Shown here: positions 50,101 through 57,819 of the stretch, in pieces
How positions within the stretch are numbered: position 1 is the stretch's first letter
Layout of the letters: every line of letters begins with the position of its first letter
Assembly (NCBI GenBank): GCA_023663635.1
Contig: JAMPHD010000009.1
Span: 1 to 64,000 of the forward strand
DNA: 64,000 nt
Reading direction: 5' to 3'
Source: Acetatifactor muris
GTDB taxonomy: Bacteria; Bacillota; Clostridia; Lachnospirales; Lachnospiraceae
Notes under the pieces: model-generated
The model's input: only the letters and a program-made list of their open reading frames with translations
What the model was told of the DNA's origin: nothing
The model's database searches: none
Position numbers and translations under genes: made by a program

Positions 50101-51582
50101 ATGAAAAAAGCGATCACAGTCATAATGGCGTCGGTCTGTGCCGGCGCCGTTTTATATCTGCTGTGGCTGTGGGGAGTTTTCCTGCCGGGGTGGATCGTGT
50201 GGGACAGCGGGACATGGGAAGGCCAAGGGGGAGCATATGAGATCTCTCTGCAGCGGGGCAGAGTGCGTGTGACCAAGAGTGACATTGAGGGTGATGCCAA
50301 AGGCGGTGCCTCGCGCGATCCCTTGATCTGGACATCCCCGGACGGCGTAAAGGTGCAGGCCGTGTTGTCCCGCGACATCGATGGAGACTCACGGGAGGAG
50401 CTGATCCTGCTGTGTTGGAAGATTGGACGATACGGCAAATACAGGCCATTCTGGGTCGGGCAGGACGAGCGGAAATGGTCACAGCATATTTATGTGTATG
50501 AATATGGCGAGGGAGAGATCAGACCCAAGTGGATGTCCTCCTACATCGGTCAGGATGTGGTCCGGATGGAGACGGGGAACAGAGGGACTTCTTTTGAGCA
50601 TCTGCTGCTCACGGATCCGGAGGGCATGGTGAGCAGTTGGGTGTGGAACTCATGGGGCTTTACCCGAGAGGAGACGGAGGTCACTTTTGTGGCGTTCGGG
50701 GACAATCTGATCCACGCGCCCATCTATGGATACGGACTGAGAGCAGGAGGATCCTTTGACTTTCTGTTCGAGGGAGTGGCGGATGAGATCGCGAACAGTG
50801 ACGTGGCGGTGATCAATCAGGAGACGCCGCTCACGGACGATCCGGCCATGTATGGGGATTATCCCAGATTCGGCACTCCGGCGCAGGTGGGACAGGCCAT
50901 CGCGGACGCGGGCTTTGACATTGTGACCTGCGCGACCAACCATGCCTTGGACAGAGGGGCAGAGGGCGTGGATTTCACGAAACGGTTTTTGGAGGAGAAC
51001 GGACTCAGATGTCTCGGGATACAGGCGAGCGATGAGAAGGACTGCGCCCCTGTTGAGATCATGACGAGAAACGGTATGCGCTTTGCGCTCGTTAATTATA
51101 GTTACGGGACCAACGGGATAGCGCTCCCCGAGGAGAATCCTTTCATGGTGCGGCTGCTTGCGGATGAAAATATAGTCAGGGAAGAACTTGCGGGCGCGGC
51201 GGAAGACGCCGATATGGTGATCGTCTTCGCGCATTGGGGCACGGAGTATGCCGGGGAGCCGGACGATTTTCAAAGGGAGTGGGCGCAGGTGTTTCTGGAG
51301 TGCGGGGTGGATGTGGTCATCGGCACCCATCCCCATGCGCTGCAGTCGTATGAGATGCTCAGGGGAGAGGACGGGCATGAGATGTTGATCTATTATTCTC
51401 TGGGAGATTTCGTCAGCACGCGCATAGAGGAAGATCATCCGCAGGGCGGTATGGCCCGATTCACGATATCCCTTACCTCCGAGGGCTGTCGGGTCACGGA
51501 ATACGACCTGCAGCCGCTTGAGATCACCCGCGGGGAGGACGGAGCGTATCGGGTAAAGCCGTGGCGGGAAGGTGCGGAGTGA
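50101..51582 (+). CDS. CapA-family metallophosphatase-like membrane protein
   Basis: A 493-residue protein with one N-terminal membrane anchor (residues 5-25), a 170-residue extracytoplasmic beta-rich region, and a CapA (PGA_cap) domain from VTFVAFGDNLIHAPIYGYG, with VAVINQETPLTD, TCATNHALDRG, VIVFAHWGTEY and VVIGTHPHALQSYE. The His/Asp/Asn set fits a calcineurin-like metal site. CapA relatives support polyglutamate capsule release or anchoring, and many gut homologues have unknown substrates. ATG 50101 chosen, with 50083 an alternative. Confidence 0.82.
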   Translation: MKKAITVIMASVCAGAVLYLLWLWGVFLPGWIVWDSGTWEGQGGAYEISLQRGRVRVTKSDIEGDAKGGASRDPLIWTSPDGVKVQAVLSRDIDGDSREELILLCWKIGRYGKYRPFWVGQDERKWSQHIYVYEYGEGEIRPKWMSSYIGQDVVRMETGNRGTSFEHLLLTDPEGMVSSWVWNSWGFTREETEVTFVAFGDNLIHAPIYGYGLRAGGSFDFLFEGVADEIANSDVAVINQETPLTDDPAMYGDYPRFGTPAQVGQAIADAGFDIVTCATNHALDRGAEGVDFTKRFLEENGLRCLGIQASDEKDCAPVEIMTRNGMRFALVNYSYGTNGIALPEENPFMVRLLADENIVREELAGAAEDADMVIVFAHWGTEYAGEPDDFQREWAQVFLECGVDVVIGTHPHALQSYEMLRGEDGHEMLIYYSLGDFVSTRIEEDHPQGGMARFTISLTSEGCRVTEYDLQPLEITRGEDGAYRVKPWREGAE

Positions 51583-51632
51583 TATCCGCGAGCCTCAGAC
51601 GCAATCCGGCACAGTTCGCGTCACGGCGCTCA

Positions 51633-53033
51633 CTATAACACGGTCGTCTGCAGCCAGACGGGCAGCGAGGTCTCGTACACCATCATGCAGAGGGCAGCCA
51701 CGATGCAGAACAGTATGGCCGCAAACAGGCAGTTTTTGAACTTTTCGGGGATCTTGAACCGGAGCGGGATTTTCTCCAACCCACGGCTCACATAATACAT
51801 AAAGGGGATGATCCCGGGCAGGATATAGCGTCCCTGCGCCTGATAATCCACCGTATAGGCGTAGCGGACCAACAGGATGAAGGGCATGAGCATACAGAAG
51901 ATCATGGCCCCGTGAAAGAACGCGCGCCGCCATTTGGGGTCGGAGCGCAACACGGCAGCGCTATTATCGCGGTCTCTGCATAGGACGGCGCAGAGCAGTC
52001 CCGTCAGACATATCAGTTTATAGAAAGTGTAGATGCGTCTCCGGCCGAACAGGGAGGCGGATCCATAGCTTGCGATGGACGTCCGGATCAGATCTTTAAA
52101 GAAATCTGTCCGAAACAGCATATCAAACAGGCTTTCCCCTCTGTCGTCCGGGGACTCCCGCAGGATGCCGTAGGATCTGATAAAGTTTTCCTTGGTGGCA
52201 AGGCCGATGATATCCCCGTCGTAGAGGATATAATTGCGCACAAAGGACCAGCCCGTACAGAGGATCACCACGGCGGCGATGGGAAGGCCTTTTCGCAGAA
52301 AGCCTCTAAAGTCAAAGCGCCACCCGCCGTCCTCACGGTTGAGAAACCGGGCCGCAAACAGTACGATGCTGCCCAAAATAAAGCCATAGGCATTGTAATA
52401 GGACAGGGTACAGAGTATAATACCTATTGTCAGAAAGATCCGGGAACGCAGGGCAAAGTCATCCTCATAGCCGCAGACCAACCCGTAGAGTATCAGCGCC
52501 GTGGAGAAGAGGCACATGGAGTCCGGGTTGACATAGGTATGCAGGAACAGGCTCTGGGGCAAAAACATCACCAGGAAACAGAACAGCCACTTCACCCGCT
52601 CGTCCCGAAACAGTTTCTTTCCCAACAGCAGGACGATATAAGCCATCCCCAGGCCGGTGGCCACATTGACCATTCGGGCGGCATACAACAGGATCAGCGG
52701 GGAATCCGTGAACAGATTCACAAGGCGCATGACATAGCCCTGCGCCATATAGGGCAGCAGGGTATAGAAACCGTAGGTCCATTTGACATCCTGACTGAGG
52801 AGCTTTTCCTCAAAGCCGGTGGGGAGGGTGCCGTGGTTGCAGATATACAGGGGCACCATGTAGCGGGAATGCTCGTCCGGAGGATTGCACATGGAGGGCG
52901 GCGTGTCGTGAAGCGGTTGGTTGAGCGCGATGGTCAGCGCCACGGTCAGATATATGGTAAAATACAGCAGAGTGATCACATGGGAGACTGTTTTGGGAAG
53001 ATTTTTTTCCTGATTTGTTTGCATGAGTTGCAT
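51633..53033 (-). CDS. DUF2142 multi-pass membrane protein (glycosyltransferase-like)
   Basis: A 466-residue membrane protein with 10-12 spans. After the first span it has PPDEHSRYMVPLY, the DUF2142 hallmark resembling the acidic first loop of GT-C glycosyltransferases that use polyprenyl-linked sugars. Likely acts on cell-wall or capsule glycans, substrate unknown. GAAAGGACCTC precedes ATG 53033. Its 5' untranslated region holds 18-bp tandem repeats. Confidence 0.72.
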   Translation of the reverse strand: MQLMQTNQEKNLPKTVSHVITLLYFTIYLTVALTIALNQPLHDTPPSMCNPPDEHSRYMVPLYICNHGTLPTGFEEKLLSQDVKWTYGFYTLLPYMAQGYVMRLVNLFTDSPLILLYAARMVNVATGLGMAYIVLLLGKKLFRDERVKWLFCFLVMFLPQSLFLHTYVNPDSMCLFSTALILYGLVCGYEDDFALRSRIFLTIGIILCTLSYYNAYGFILGSIVLFAARFLNREDGGWRFDFRGFLRKGLPIAAVVILCTGWSFVRNYILYDGDIIGLATKENFIRSYGILRESPDDRGESLFDMLFRTDFFKDLIRTSIASYGSASLFGRRRIYTFYKLICLTGLLCAVLCRDRDNSAAVLRSDPKWRRAFFHGAMIFCMLMPFILLVRYAYTVDYQAQGRYILPGIIPFMYYVSRGLEKIPLRFKIPEKFKNCLFAAILFCIVAALCMMVYETSLPVWLQTTVL

Positions 53034-53092
53034 GAGGTCCTTTCTGTTGCGGCGGCCGGACTGCGGATATGGAACCGCCGCATATATCGGTC

Positions 53093-53146
53093 TTAATGAA
53101 CTTTCTTGTTTTAATGAACTTTCTTGTTTTAATGAACTTTTTTATT
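53093..53146 (-). repeat. Three 18-bp tandem repeats in the DUF2142 leader
   Basis: TTAATGAACTTTCTTGTT occurs at 53093, 53111 and (diverged at its end, merging with the -10) 53129. On the minus strand they form most of the 5' untranslated region of the DUF2142 gene. Confidence 0.85.
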
Positions 53147-53172
53147 GTACATAATCCGAAATATTTTGTCAA
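53144..53172 (-). promoter_or_regulatory. Consensus promoter of the DUF2142 gene
   Basis: Minus strand TTGACA (53167-53172), 17 nt, TACAAT (53144-53149). Confidence 0.85.
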
Positions 53173-53199
53173 TCAATGCCGTCAGGGAGGAAAGAGCGG

Positions 53200-54078
53200 A
53201 TGTATGAGTTGGTACAGATAAGTGACAGGTGTTATTATATTGACTGCCCCGCGAAGATCGGGGTCTGCAGAGCGGAGGGGCAGGATGTCTGGCTGATCGA
53301 CAGCGGCAATGATAAGGATGCCGGCAGAAAGGTAAGACAGATCCTGGACCGGAACGGGTGGCATCTGAAGGGGATACTGAACACCCATTCCAATGCGGAT
53401 CACATTGGGGGCAATCGGTATCTGCAGAGTCAGACCGGCTGCAAAATTTTTGCGGGCAGAGTGGAAAAGGCATTCACGGAGTATCCGATCCTGGAGCCCT
53501 CCTTCCTGTACGGCGGATTTCCCTGTAAGGATCTGCGCCATAAATTCCTGTTGGCGCAGGAGAGCGAAGTATCGGACTTTGAAGATGAGGATTTTCCGAG
53601 GGATATCGAGGTGATCCCTCTGCCCGGACATTTCTTTGATATGGTGGGATTCAGGATTCCGGACGGGACGGTCTTTCTGGCGGACTGCATCAGCAGCAAG
53701 GAGACATTGGACAAGTATGCCGTGTGTTTCATCTATGACGTGGAGGCATATCTCGGGACTCTGGACATGGTGGAGCGGATGGAGGCATCCGTGTTCGTGC
53801 CGGCCCATGCGGCGGTATCGGGGGATGTGAGGGAACTTGTGAGGTATAATCGGGATAAGGTACATGAGATAGCGGAGGAATTGGTGGCCGCCTGTGCCGA
53901 ACCCATATCCTTTGAGCGGATATTGCAGAAAATATTTGAGCGATACAGACTGACCATGAATTTTGAACAATATGTGTTGGTGGGCAGCACGGTGCGATCC
54001 TACCTGTCATGGCTGAAAGACGGCGGACGGCTGCAGACTTCCTTCAGCGACAATATGCTGCTGTGGGAGCGGGCCTGA
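53200..54078 (+). CDS. MBL-fold protein with an altered metal motif
   Basis: A 292-residue metallo-beta-lactamase-fold protein: WLIDSGNDKDAGRKV, ILNTHSNADHIGGNRYL, LPGHFFDMVGFRI, VFLADCISS and FVPAHAAVSG. The core motif reads HSNADH where HxHxDH is expected, so the second His is Asn; one zinc site may be weakened. The fold and remaining ligands are intact. Substrate unknown. GGGAGGAAAGAGCGG precedes ATG 53200. Confidence 0.8.
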   Translation: MYELVQISDRCYYIDCPAKIGVCRAEGQDVWLIDSGNDKDAGRKVRQILDRNGWHLKGILNTHSNADHIGGNRYLQSQTGCKIFAGRVEKAFTEYPILEPSFLYGGFPCKDLRHKFLLAQESEVSDFEDEDFPRDIEVIPLPGHFFDMVGFRIPDGTVFLADCISSKETLDKYAVCFIYDVEAYLGTLDMVERMEASVFVPAHAAVSGDVRELVRYNRDKVHEIAEELVAACAEPISFERILQKIFERYRLTMNFEQYVLVGSTVRSYLSWLKDGGRLQTSFSDNMLLWERA

Positions 54079-54112
54079 CCAAATGCTGTGGAAGCGGGCC
54101 CGATCAGATATC

Positions 54113-54152
54113 GGAGGAGGACGCCTGACCAACGGGTCAGGTGTCCTCCTCC
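54113..54152. terminator. Long stem-loop between convergent genes
   Basis: A 16-bp stem, GGAGGAGGACGCCTGA (54113-54128) with TCAGGTGTCCTCCTCC (54137-54152), one G-T pair, 8-nt loop. It includes the stop codon of the CNNM gene. No T-run on either side, so it may block RNA decay or cause weak termination. Confidence 0.5.
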
Positions 54153-55483
54153 ACGCTCTCTTCACTCTCCGTCTCCGGGTCGTCCGTCTCGCCTTCCGCC
54201 TGTTTTGGGGGGAGGGTCAGAAGGACTTTGGAGATACGGGTCTGATCAATGCCCTGCACTTTCAGTCTGATGCCGTTTTCCAGACAGACTTCCTCATTGT
54301 CCTCGGGCAGACGGTTCAGATACTCGATCAGGATACCGCCGATGGAGTCATAGTCCTCGCTGTCGAGATCGGTGTCCAACGCGTCATTGATGTCGTCCAG
54401 TTTCATGCTTGCCTCCACCAGATAAGTGCGATCATCCACCTCCTGGATCAGCTCTTCCTCGTCCTCGTCATATTCATCGCGGATCTCTCCGACGATCTCC
54501 TCCAACAGATCTTCCAATGTCAGCATACCCACCGTCGCGCCGTACTCGTCCAGAACGAAGGTCATATAGGTGGTCTTCTCCCGAATCTCCAAGAGCAGAT
54601 CGGCCACCTTCTTAAATTCGTAGGTATAGTGGGCATCTCTCAGGATATTTTCCACCCGGAAATTCTCCGTGTTCTCTGTCAGGATAAAATCTTTGATGTT
54701 GATCAGACCGATGATATTGTCCTTGTCCTCCCGGTAGACCGGCAGACGGGTGTATAGGGATTCCCGAAAGACGCTCAGCACCTTGTCATAGGAATCCTCC
54801 ACGCTGACGGTGACCATATTGATGCGGGGGATCATGATGTCCTTGGCCACGGCATCGGAAAAGTCGAACACATTATAGATCATCTCTCTCTCTTCGCTCT
54901 CGATGACGCCGTCCTCGTGGCTCACGTCCACATAGGTCTTTAACTCGTTCTCCGTCATGGGATTGCTCTTCCTGCCGGGATCGATATGTAGCAGCCTTAA
55001 AATGGCCTGCGCCACCTTGTCCACGATGTAGATCACCGGAGTCAGGATCTGCATGAGCCCGTAGATGATGCCCGAGTAGAACAACGCGAGCTTTTCGTTG
55101 GAGAGCATGGCCCATGTCTTGGGGACGATCTCACCGAGGATCAGGATGGTGATCGTCAAAATTCCCGTGGCAATGCCCACTGCCAGATTGACTCTCATGG
55201 CCAGAGTGGTGGCCAGTGAGGATGCCGACAGATTTACGATATTGTTGCCGATCAGGATGGCGCTTAACATCTTGCTGTATTGGTCGAGGATCTTGTTGAC
55301 CGTGATCGCCCGCTTATTGCCTTCCTCCGCGAGCGTGCGCATACGCACACGATTGACCGTGGTGAGCGCGGTCTCCGCCGAGGAGAAAAAAGCGGATAGA
55401 AATACCAGAATGATCAGAACGATAAACTGTATCACGTTGTCCGACTGAAATGCCGGAGAGTTTTGTATGGCACTTGGGTCCAA
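54137..55483 (-). CDS. CNNM/CorC-family membrane protein (hemolysin-like)
   Basis: A 448-residue protein: DUF21/CNNM membrane domain with 3-4 spans (FLSAFFSSAETALTTVNRVRMRTLAEEG, LAVGIATGILTITILILGEIVPK), two CBS domains (MIPRINMVTVSVEDSYDKVL... and FVLDEYGATVGMLTLEDLLEEIVGEI) and a C-terminal CorC/HlyC transporter-associated domain. CNNM/CorC proteins take part in magnesium export and regulation. Starts with TTG 55483 after AAAGGAGTGAACTATTT. Acidic C-terminal tail. Confidence 0.88.
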   Translation of the reverse strand: MDPSAIQNSPAFQSDNVIQFIVLIILVFLSAFFSSAETALTTVNRVRMRTLAEEGNKRAITVNKILDQYSKMLSAILIGNNIVNLSASSLATTLAMRVNLAVGIATGILTITILILGEIVPKTWAMLSNEKLALFYSGIIYGLMQILTPVIYIVDKVAQAILRLLHIDPGRKSNPMTENELKTYVDVSHEDGVIESEEREMIYNVFDFSDAVAKDIMIPRINMVTVSVEDSYDKVLSVFRESLYTRLPVYREDKDNIIGLINIKDFILTENTENFRVENILRDAHYTYEFKKVADLLLEIREKTTYMTFVLDEYGATVGMLTLEDLLEEIVGEIRDEYDEDEEELIQEVDDRTYLVEASMKLDDINDALDTDLDSEDYDSIGGILIEYLNRLPEDNEEVCLENGIRLKVQGIDQTRISKVLLTLPPKQAEGETDDPETESEESVEEDT

Positions 55484-55524
55484 AAATAGTTCACTCCTTT
55501 ACCGTATGATTGTTATTACATGCA

Positions 55525-55554
55525 ACTATACATTATAGGCAGGTATGTTGTCAA
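55525..55554 (-). promoter_or_regulatory. Promoter of the CNNM/CorC gene
   Basis: Minus strand TTGACA (55549-55554) with TATAGT (55525-55530), 18-nt spacer. Confidence 0.55.
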
Positions 55555-55621
55555 GTTTTTGAGACAAAGGGAATATAATTTTATGGAAATCCAATGCTTG
55601 TGAGGGAAAGGAGAGGAGATC

Positions 55622-56023
55622 ATGCAGGGGGAAATATCGGTGAAGAGAAGAGAAACGGCGGACGCGGGAGGGATACCGTTTTTTTTTCTTTTGAAAAGTT
55701 TGTTGTTTTCATACATATTGACGGCGGCGCTGCTCTTGCTGTTGGCCTTTGTGCTGTTTAAGATGGAGCTCACGGAGAGGCCCGTGGCCGTGGCGATCAT
55801 CGCGATCTATGTGGCGGCAACCTTTTTTGCGGGATTTGTGACCGGCAAAAAGCTGCAGAACAGGAAGTTTCTATGGGGATGCGTGATGGGGACAGCCTAT
55901 TTTGTGGTGTTGGCGCTGGTATCCCTGGCGGTGCGGCAGAGTCCGCAGGCGCTTGGCAATTCCTTTTTTACCACTCTGGCGCTGTGCGCGGGGGGCGGCA
56001 TGCTCGGCGGAATGCTTAGTTGA
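55622..56023 (+). CDS. TIGR04086-family (YrzE-like) membrane protein
   Basis: A 133-residue protein with four membrane spans (about 22-45, 52-72, 80-103 and 112-132). It matches the small TIGR04086/DUF3792 family widespread in Firmicutes, often upstream of the SCIFF-SecDF cluster as here. Function unknown. GAAAGGAGAGGAGATC precedes ATG 55622. Confidence 0.75.
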   Translation: MQGEISVKRRETADAGGIPFFFLLKSLLFSYILTAALLLLLAFVLFKMELTERPVAVAIIAIYVAATFFAGFVTGKKLQNRKFLWGCVMGTAYFVVLALVSLAVRQSPQALGNSFFTTLALCAGGGMLGGMLS

Positions 56024-56099
56024 CAGGGCAGGCAAACTGTGTTATACTGATAAAAATTTGTTGCCATGACAGGTTAATCATACAAGGAGGCTATCCAAG

Positions 56100-56243
56100 A
56101 TGAAACACATCAAAACTTTGACTACAAGAGATCTGAAGGAGTCCGTGAAGAAGGGCGGCTGCGGCGAGTGCCAGACTTCCTGCCAGTCCGCGTGCAAGAC
56201 ATCCTGCACCGTAGGCAATCAGAGTTGCGAGAAGATCAAATAA
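56100..56243 (+). CDS. scfA: SCIFF ranthipeptide precursor
   Basis: A 47-residue peptide beginning MKHIKTLTTRDLKESVKKGG and then six Cys (residues 21, 24, 28, 32, 36 and 43) within a Ser/Thr/Gln-rich core, C-G-E-C-Q-T-S-C-Q-S-A-C. This is the six-cysteines-in-forty-five (SCIFF) family, near-universal in Clostridia, whose Cys residues are linked by thioethers to neighbouring side chains. The final role of the mature peptide is unknown. AAGGAGGCTATCCAAG precedes the ATG. The maturase follows. Confidence 0.95.
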   Translation: MKHIKTLTTRDLKESVKKGGCGECQTSCQSACKTSCTVGNQSCEKIK

Positions 56244-56274
56244 TCGGAAATAAATTAAATCGAGACTAGCGATA

Positions 56275-56299
56275 AGCAGCGATCTTATTCGCTGCTTTC
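56275..56299 (+). promoter_or_regulatory. Hairpin between SCIFF precursor and maturase
   Basis: AAGCAGCGA (56275-56283) pairs perfectly with TCGCTGCTT (56290-56298), 6-nt loop, with only a weak T-run. It could partly terminate or stabilise the precursor mRNA, giving more precursor than enzyme. Confidence 0.6.
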
Positions 56300-56355
56300 G
56301 TTGCGTCATAGTCAATTCCCGCGATAATTACAATGATCCGGATGAGAGGGGTATC

Positions 56356-57771
56356 ATGATACATCAGTACAAAAGTAACGGTTACAATATCGTGATGGAT
56401 GTGAACAGCGGGTCCGTGCATGTGGTGGACGATATCGTGTATGATATGATCCCGTTGGTGGAGCCGTTGGTGAACGAGGGGATCAGGGACGCTGACACCA
56501 TTCGCGCCGCCGTCCTGCATCTGTCGGGTTCGGACTGTCCCGCGGAGGAGATGTCCGAGGCCGTGGACGAGGTGTTGGAACTGGAGCGGGCAGGTCAGCT
56601 CTTTGCCCCGGATATCTATGAAAATTATGTGTTTGACTTCAAGAACCGCGAGACGGTGGTGAAGGCATTGTGCCTGCATATCGCCCATGACTGTAATCTG
56701 GCGTGCAGGTATTGCTTTGCCGGAGAGGGGGAATACCACGGGGAGAGGGCCCTCATGAGTTTGGAGGTGGGCCGGAAAGCCTTGGATTTCCTGGTGGCCA
56801 ATTCCGGAAACCGCGTGAATCTGGAGGTGGATTTCTTCGGCGGGGAACCGCTGCTGAATTGGGATGTCGTGAGACAACTGGTGGAGTACGGGCGCAGTCT
56901 GGAGGAGCCGCATCACAAGAAATTCCGTTTCACGCTGACCACCAACGGTGTGCTCTTAAATGATGAGATTCAGGAATTCGTAAACCGTGAGATGGCCAAT
57001 GTGGTGCTGAGCATTGACGGACGGCCCGAGGTACATGACCGGATGCGGCCTTTCCGGGGCGGGCAGGGAAGTTATGAGATGATCGTGCCCAAATTTCAAA
57101 AAATGGCGGAGAGCCGCGGACAGATGAACTATTATGTGCGGGGAACTTTCACGCGCTACAATCCGGATTTTGCGGAGGATGTGCTGCATCTCGCGGATCT
57201 GGGTTTTAAACAGATTTCCGTGGAGCCGGTGGTGGCCGGACCCGGGGATGATCACGCCATAACGGAGGCGGATGTCCCGGGACTGCTCGCCGAATATGAC
57301 AGGTTGGCCGCCGAGATGATCCGGCGCAGAAAAGAAGGTCGGGGTTTCAATTTCTTTCATTTTATGATAGACTTGGAGGGCGGACCCTGCGTGGCCAAGA
57401 GACTCTCCGGATGCGGCTCGGGAACGGAGTATCTGGCCGTGACCCCTTGGGGAGATCTGTATCCCTGCCATCAGTTTGTGGGGAAGGATGAATTTCTCAT
57501 GGGCAATGTGTATGAGGGAGTCCTGCGGCAGGACATCAGGGATGAGTTCAAGTGCTGTAATGTCTATGCCAAGGACAAGTGTAAAAAATGTTTCGCAAAG
57601 TTCTATTGCAGCGGCGGATGCGCGGCCAATTCCTATAATTTCCACGGCAATATCAATGATGCCTATGATGTGGGATGCGAGCTGCAGCGCAAGCGTGTGG
57701 AATGCGCCATCATGCTGAAAGTGGCCGAGATGGAAGAACGGGAACAATCGGGACAAGACCGGGAACAATAG
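56356..57771 (+). CDS. scfB: SCIFF radical SAM maturase (thioether-forming)
   Basis: A 471-residue enzyme. N-terminal RRE-like precursor-binding region (IHQYKSNGYNIVMDVNSGSVHVVDDIVYD), radical SAM core with CNLACRYCFAGEG (4Fe-4S Cys triad) and FFGGEPLLNW, and a SPASM-type C-terminal domain with further Cys (GCGSGTEYLAVTPWGDLYPCHQFVG, CKKCFAKFYCSGGCAANSY) binding auxiliary clusters. It forms Cys-to-carbon thioethers in the SCIFF peptide. Separated from its substrate gene by 112 nt. Confidence 0.93.
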   Translation: MIHQYKSNGYNIVMDVNSGSVHVVDDIVYDMIPLVEPLVNEGIRDADTIRAAVLHLSGSDCPAEEMSEAVDEVLELERAGQLFAPDIYENYVFDFKNRETVVKALCLHIAHDCNLACRYCFAGEGEYHGERALMSLEVGRKALDFLVANSGNRVNLEVDFFGGEPLLNWDVVRQLVEYGRSLEEPHHKKFRFTLTTNGVLLNDEIQEFVNREMANVVLSIDGRPEVHDRMRPFRGGQGSYEMIVPKFQKMAESRGQMNYYVRGTFTRYNPDFAEDVLHLADLGFKQISVEPVVAGPGDDHAITEADVPGLLAEYDRLAAEMIRRRKEGRGFNFFHFMIDLEGGPCVAKRLSGCGSGTEYLAVTPWGDLYPCHQFVGKDEFLMGNVYEGVLRQDIRDEFKCCNVYAKDKCKKCFAKFYCSGGCAANSYNFHGNINDAYDVGCELQRKRVECAIMLKVAEMEEREQSGQDREQ

Positions 57772-57819
57772 AAATCATAAAGGGCCCGTGACGGGTGACA
57801 ATGAGAAAGGACGAGAGAG

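Noticed and set aside
52810-53172. Minus-strand frame encoding tandem KFIKTR repeats
   Set aside because: Its start lies upstream of the mapped-by-consensus promoter, and the frame runs antisense-style across the DUF2142 start.
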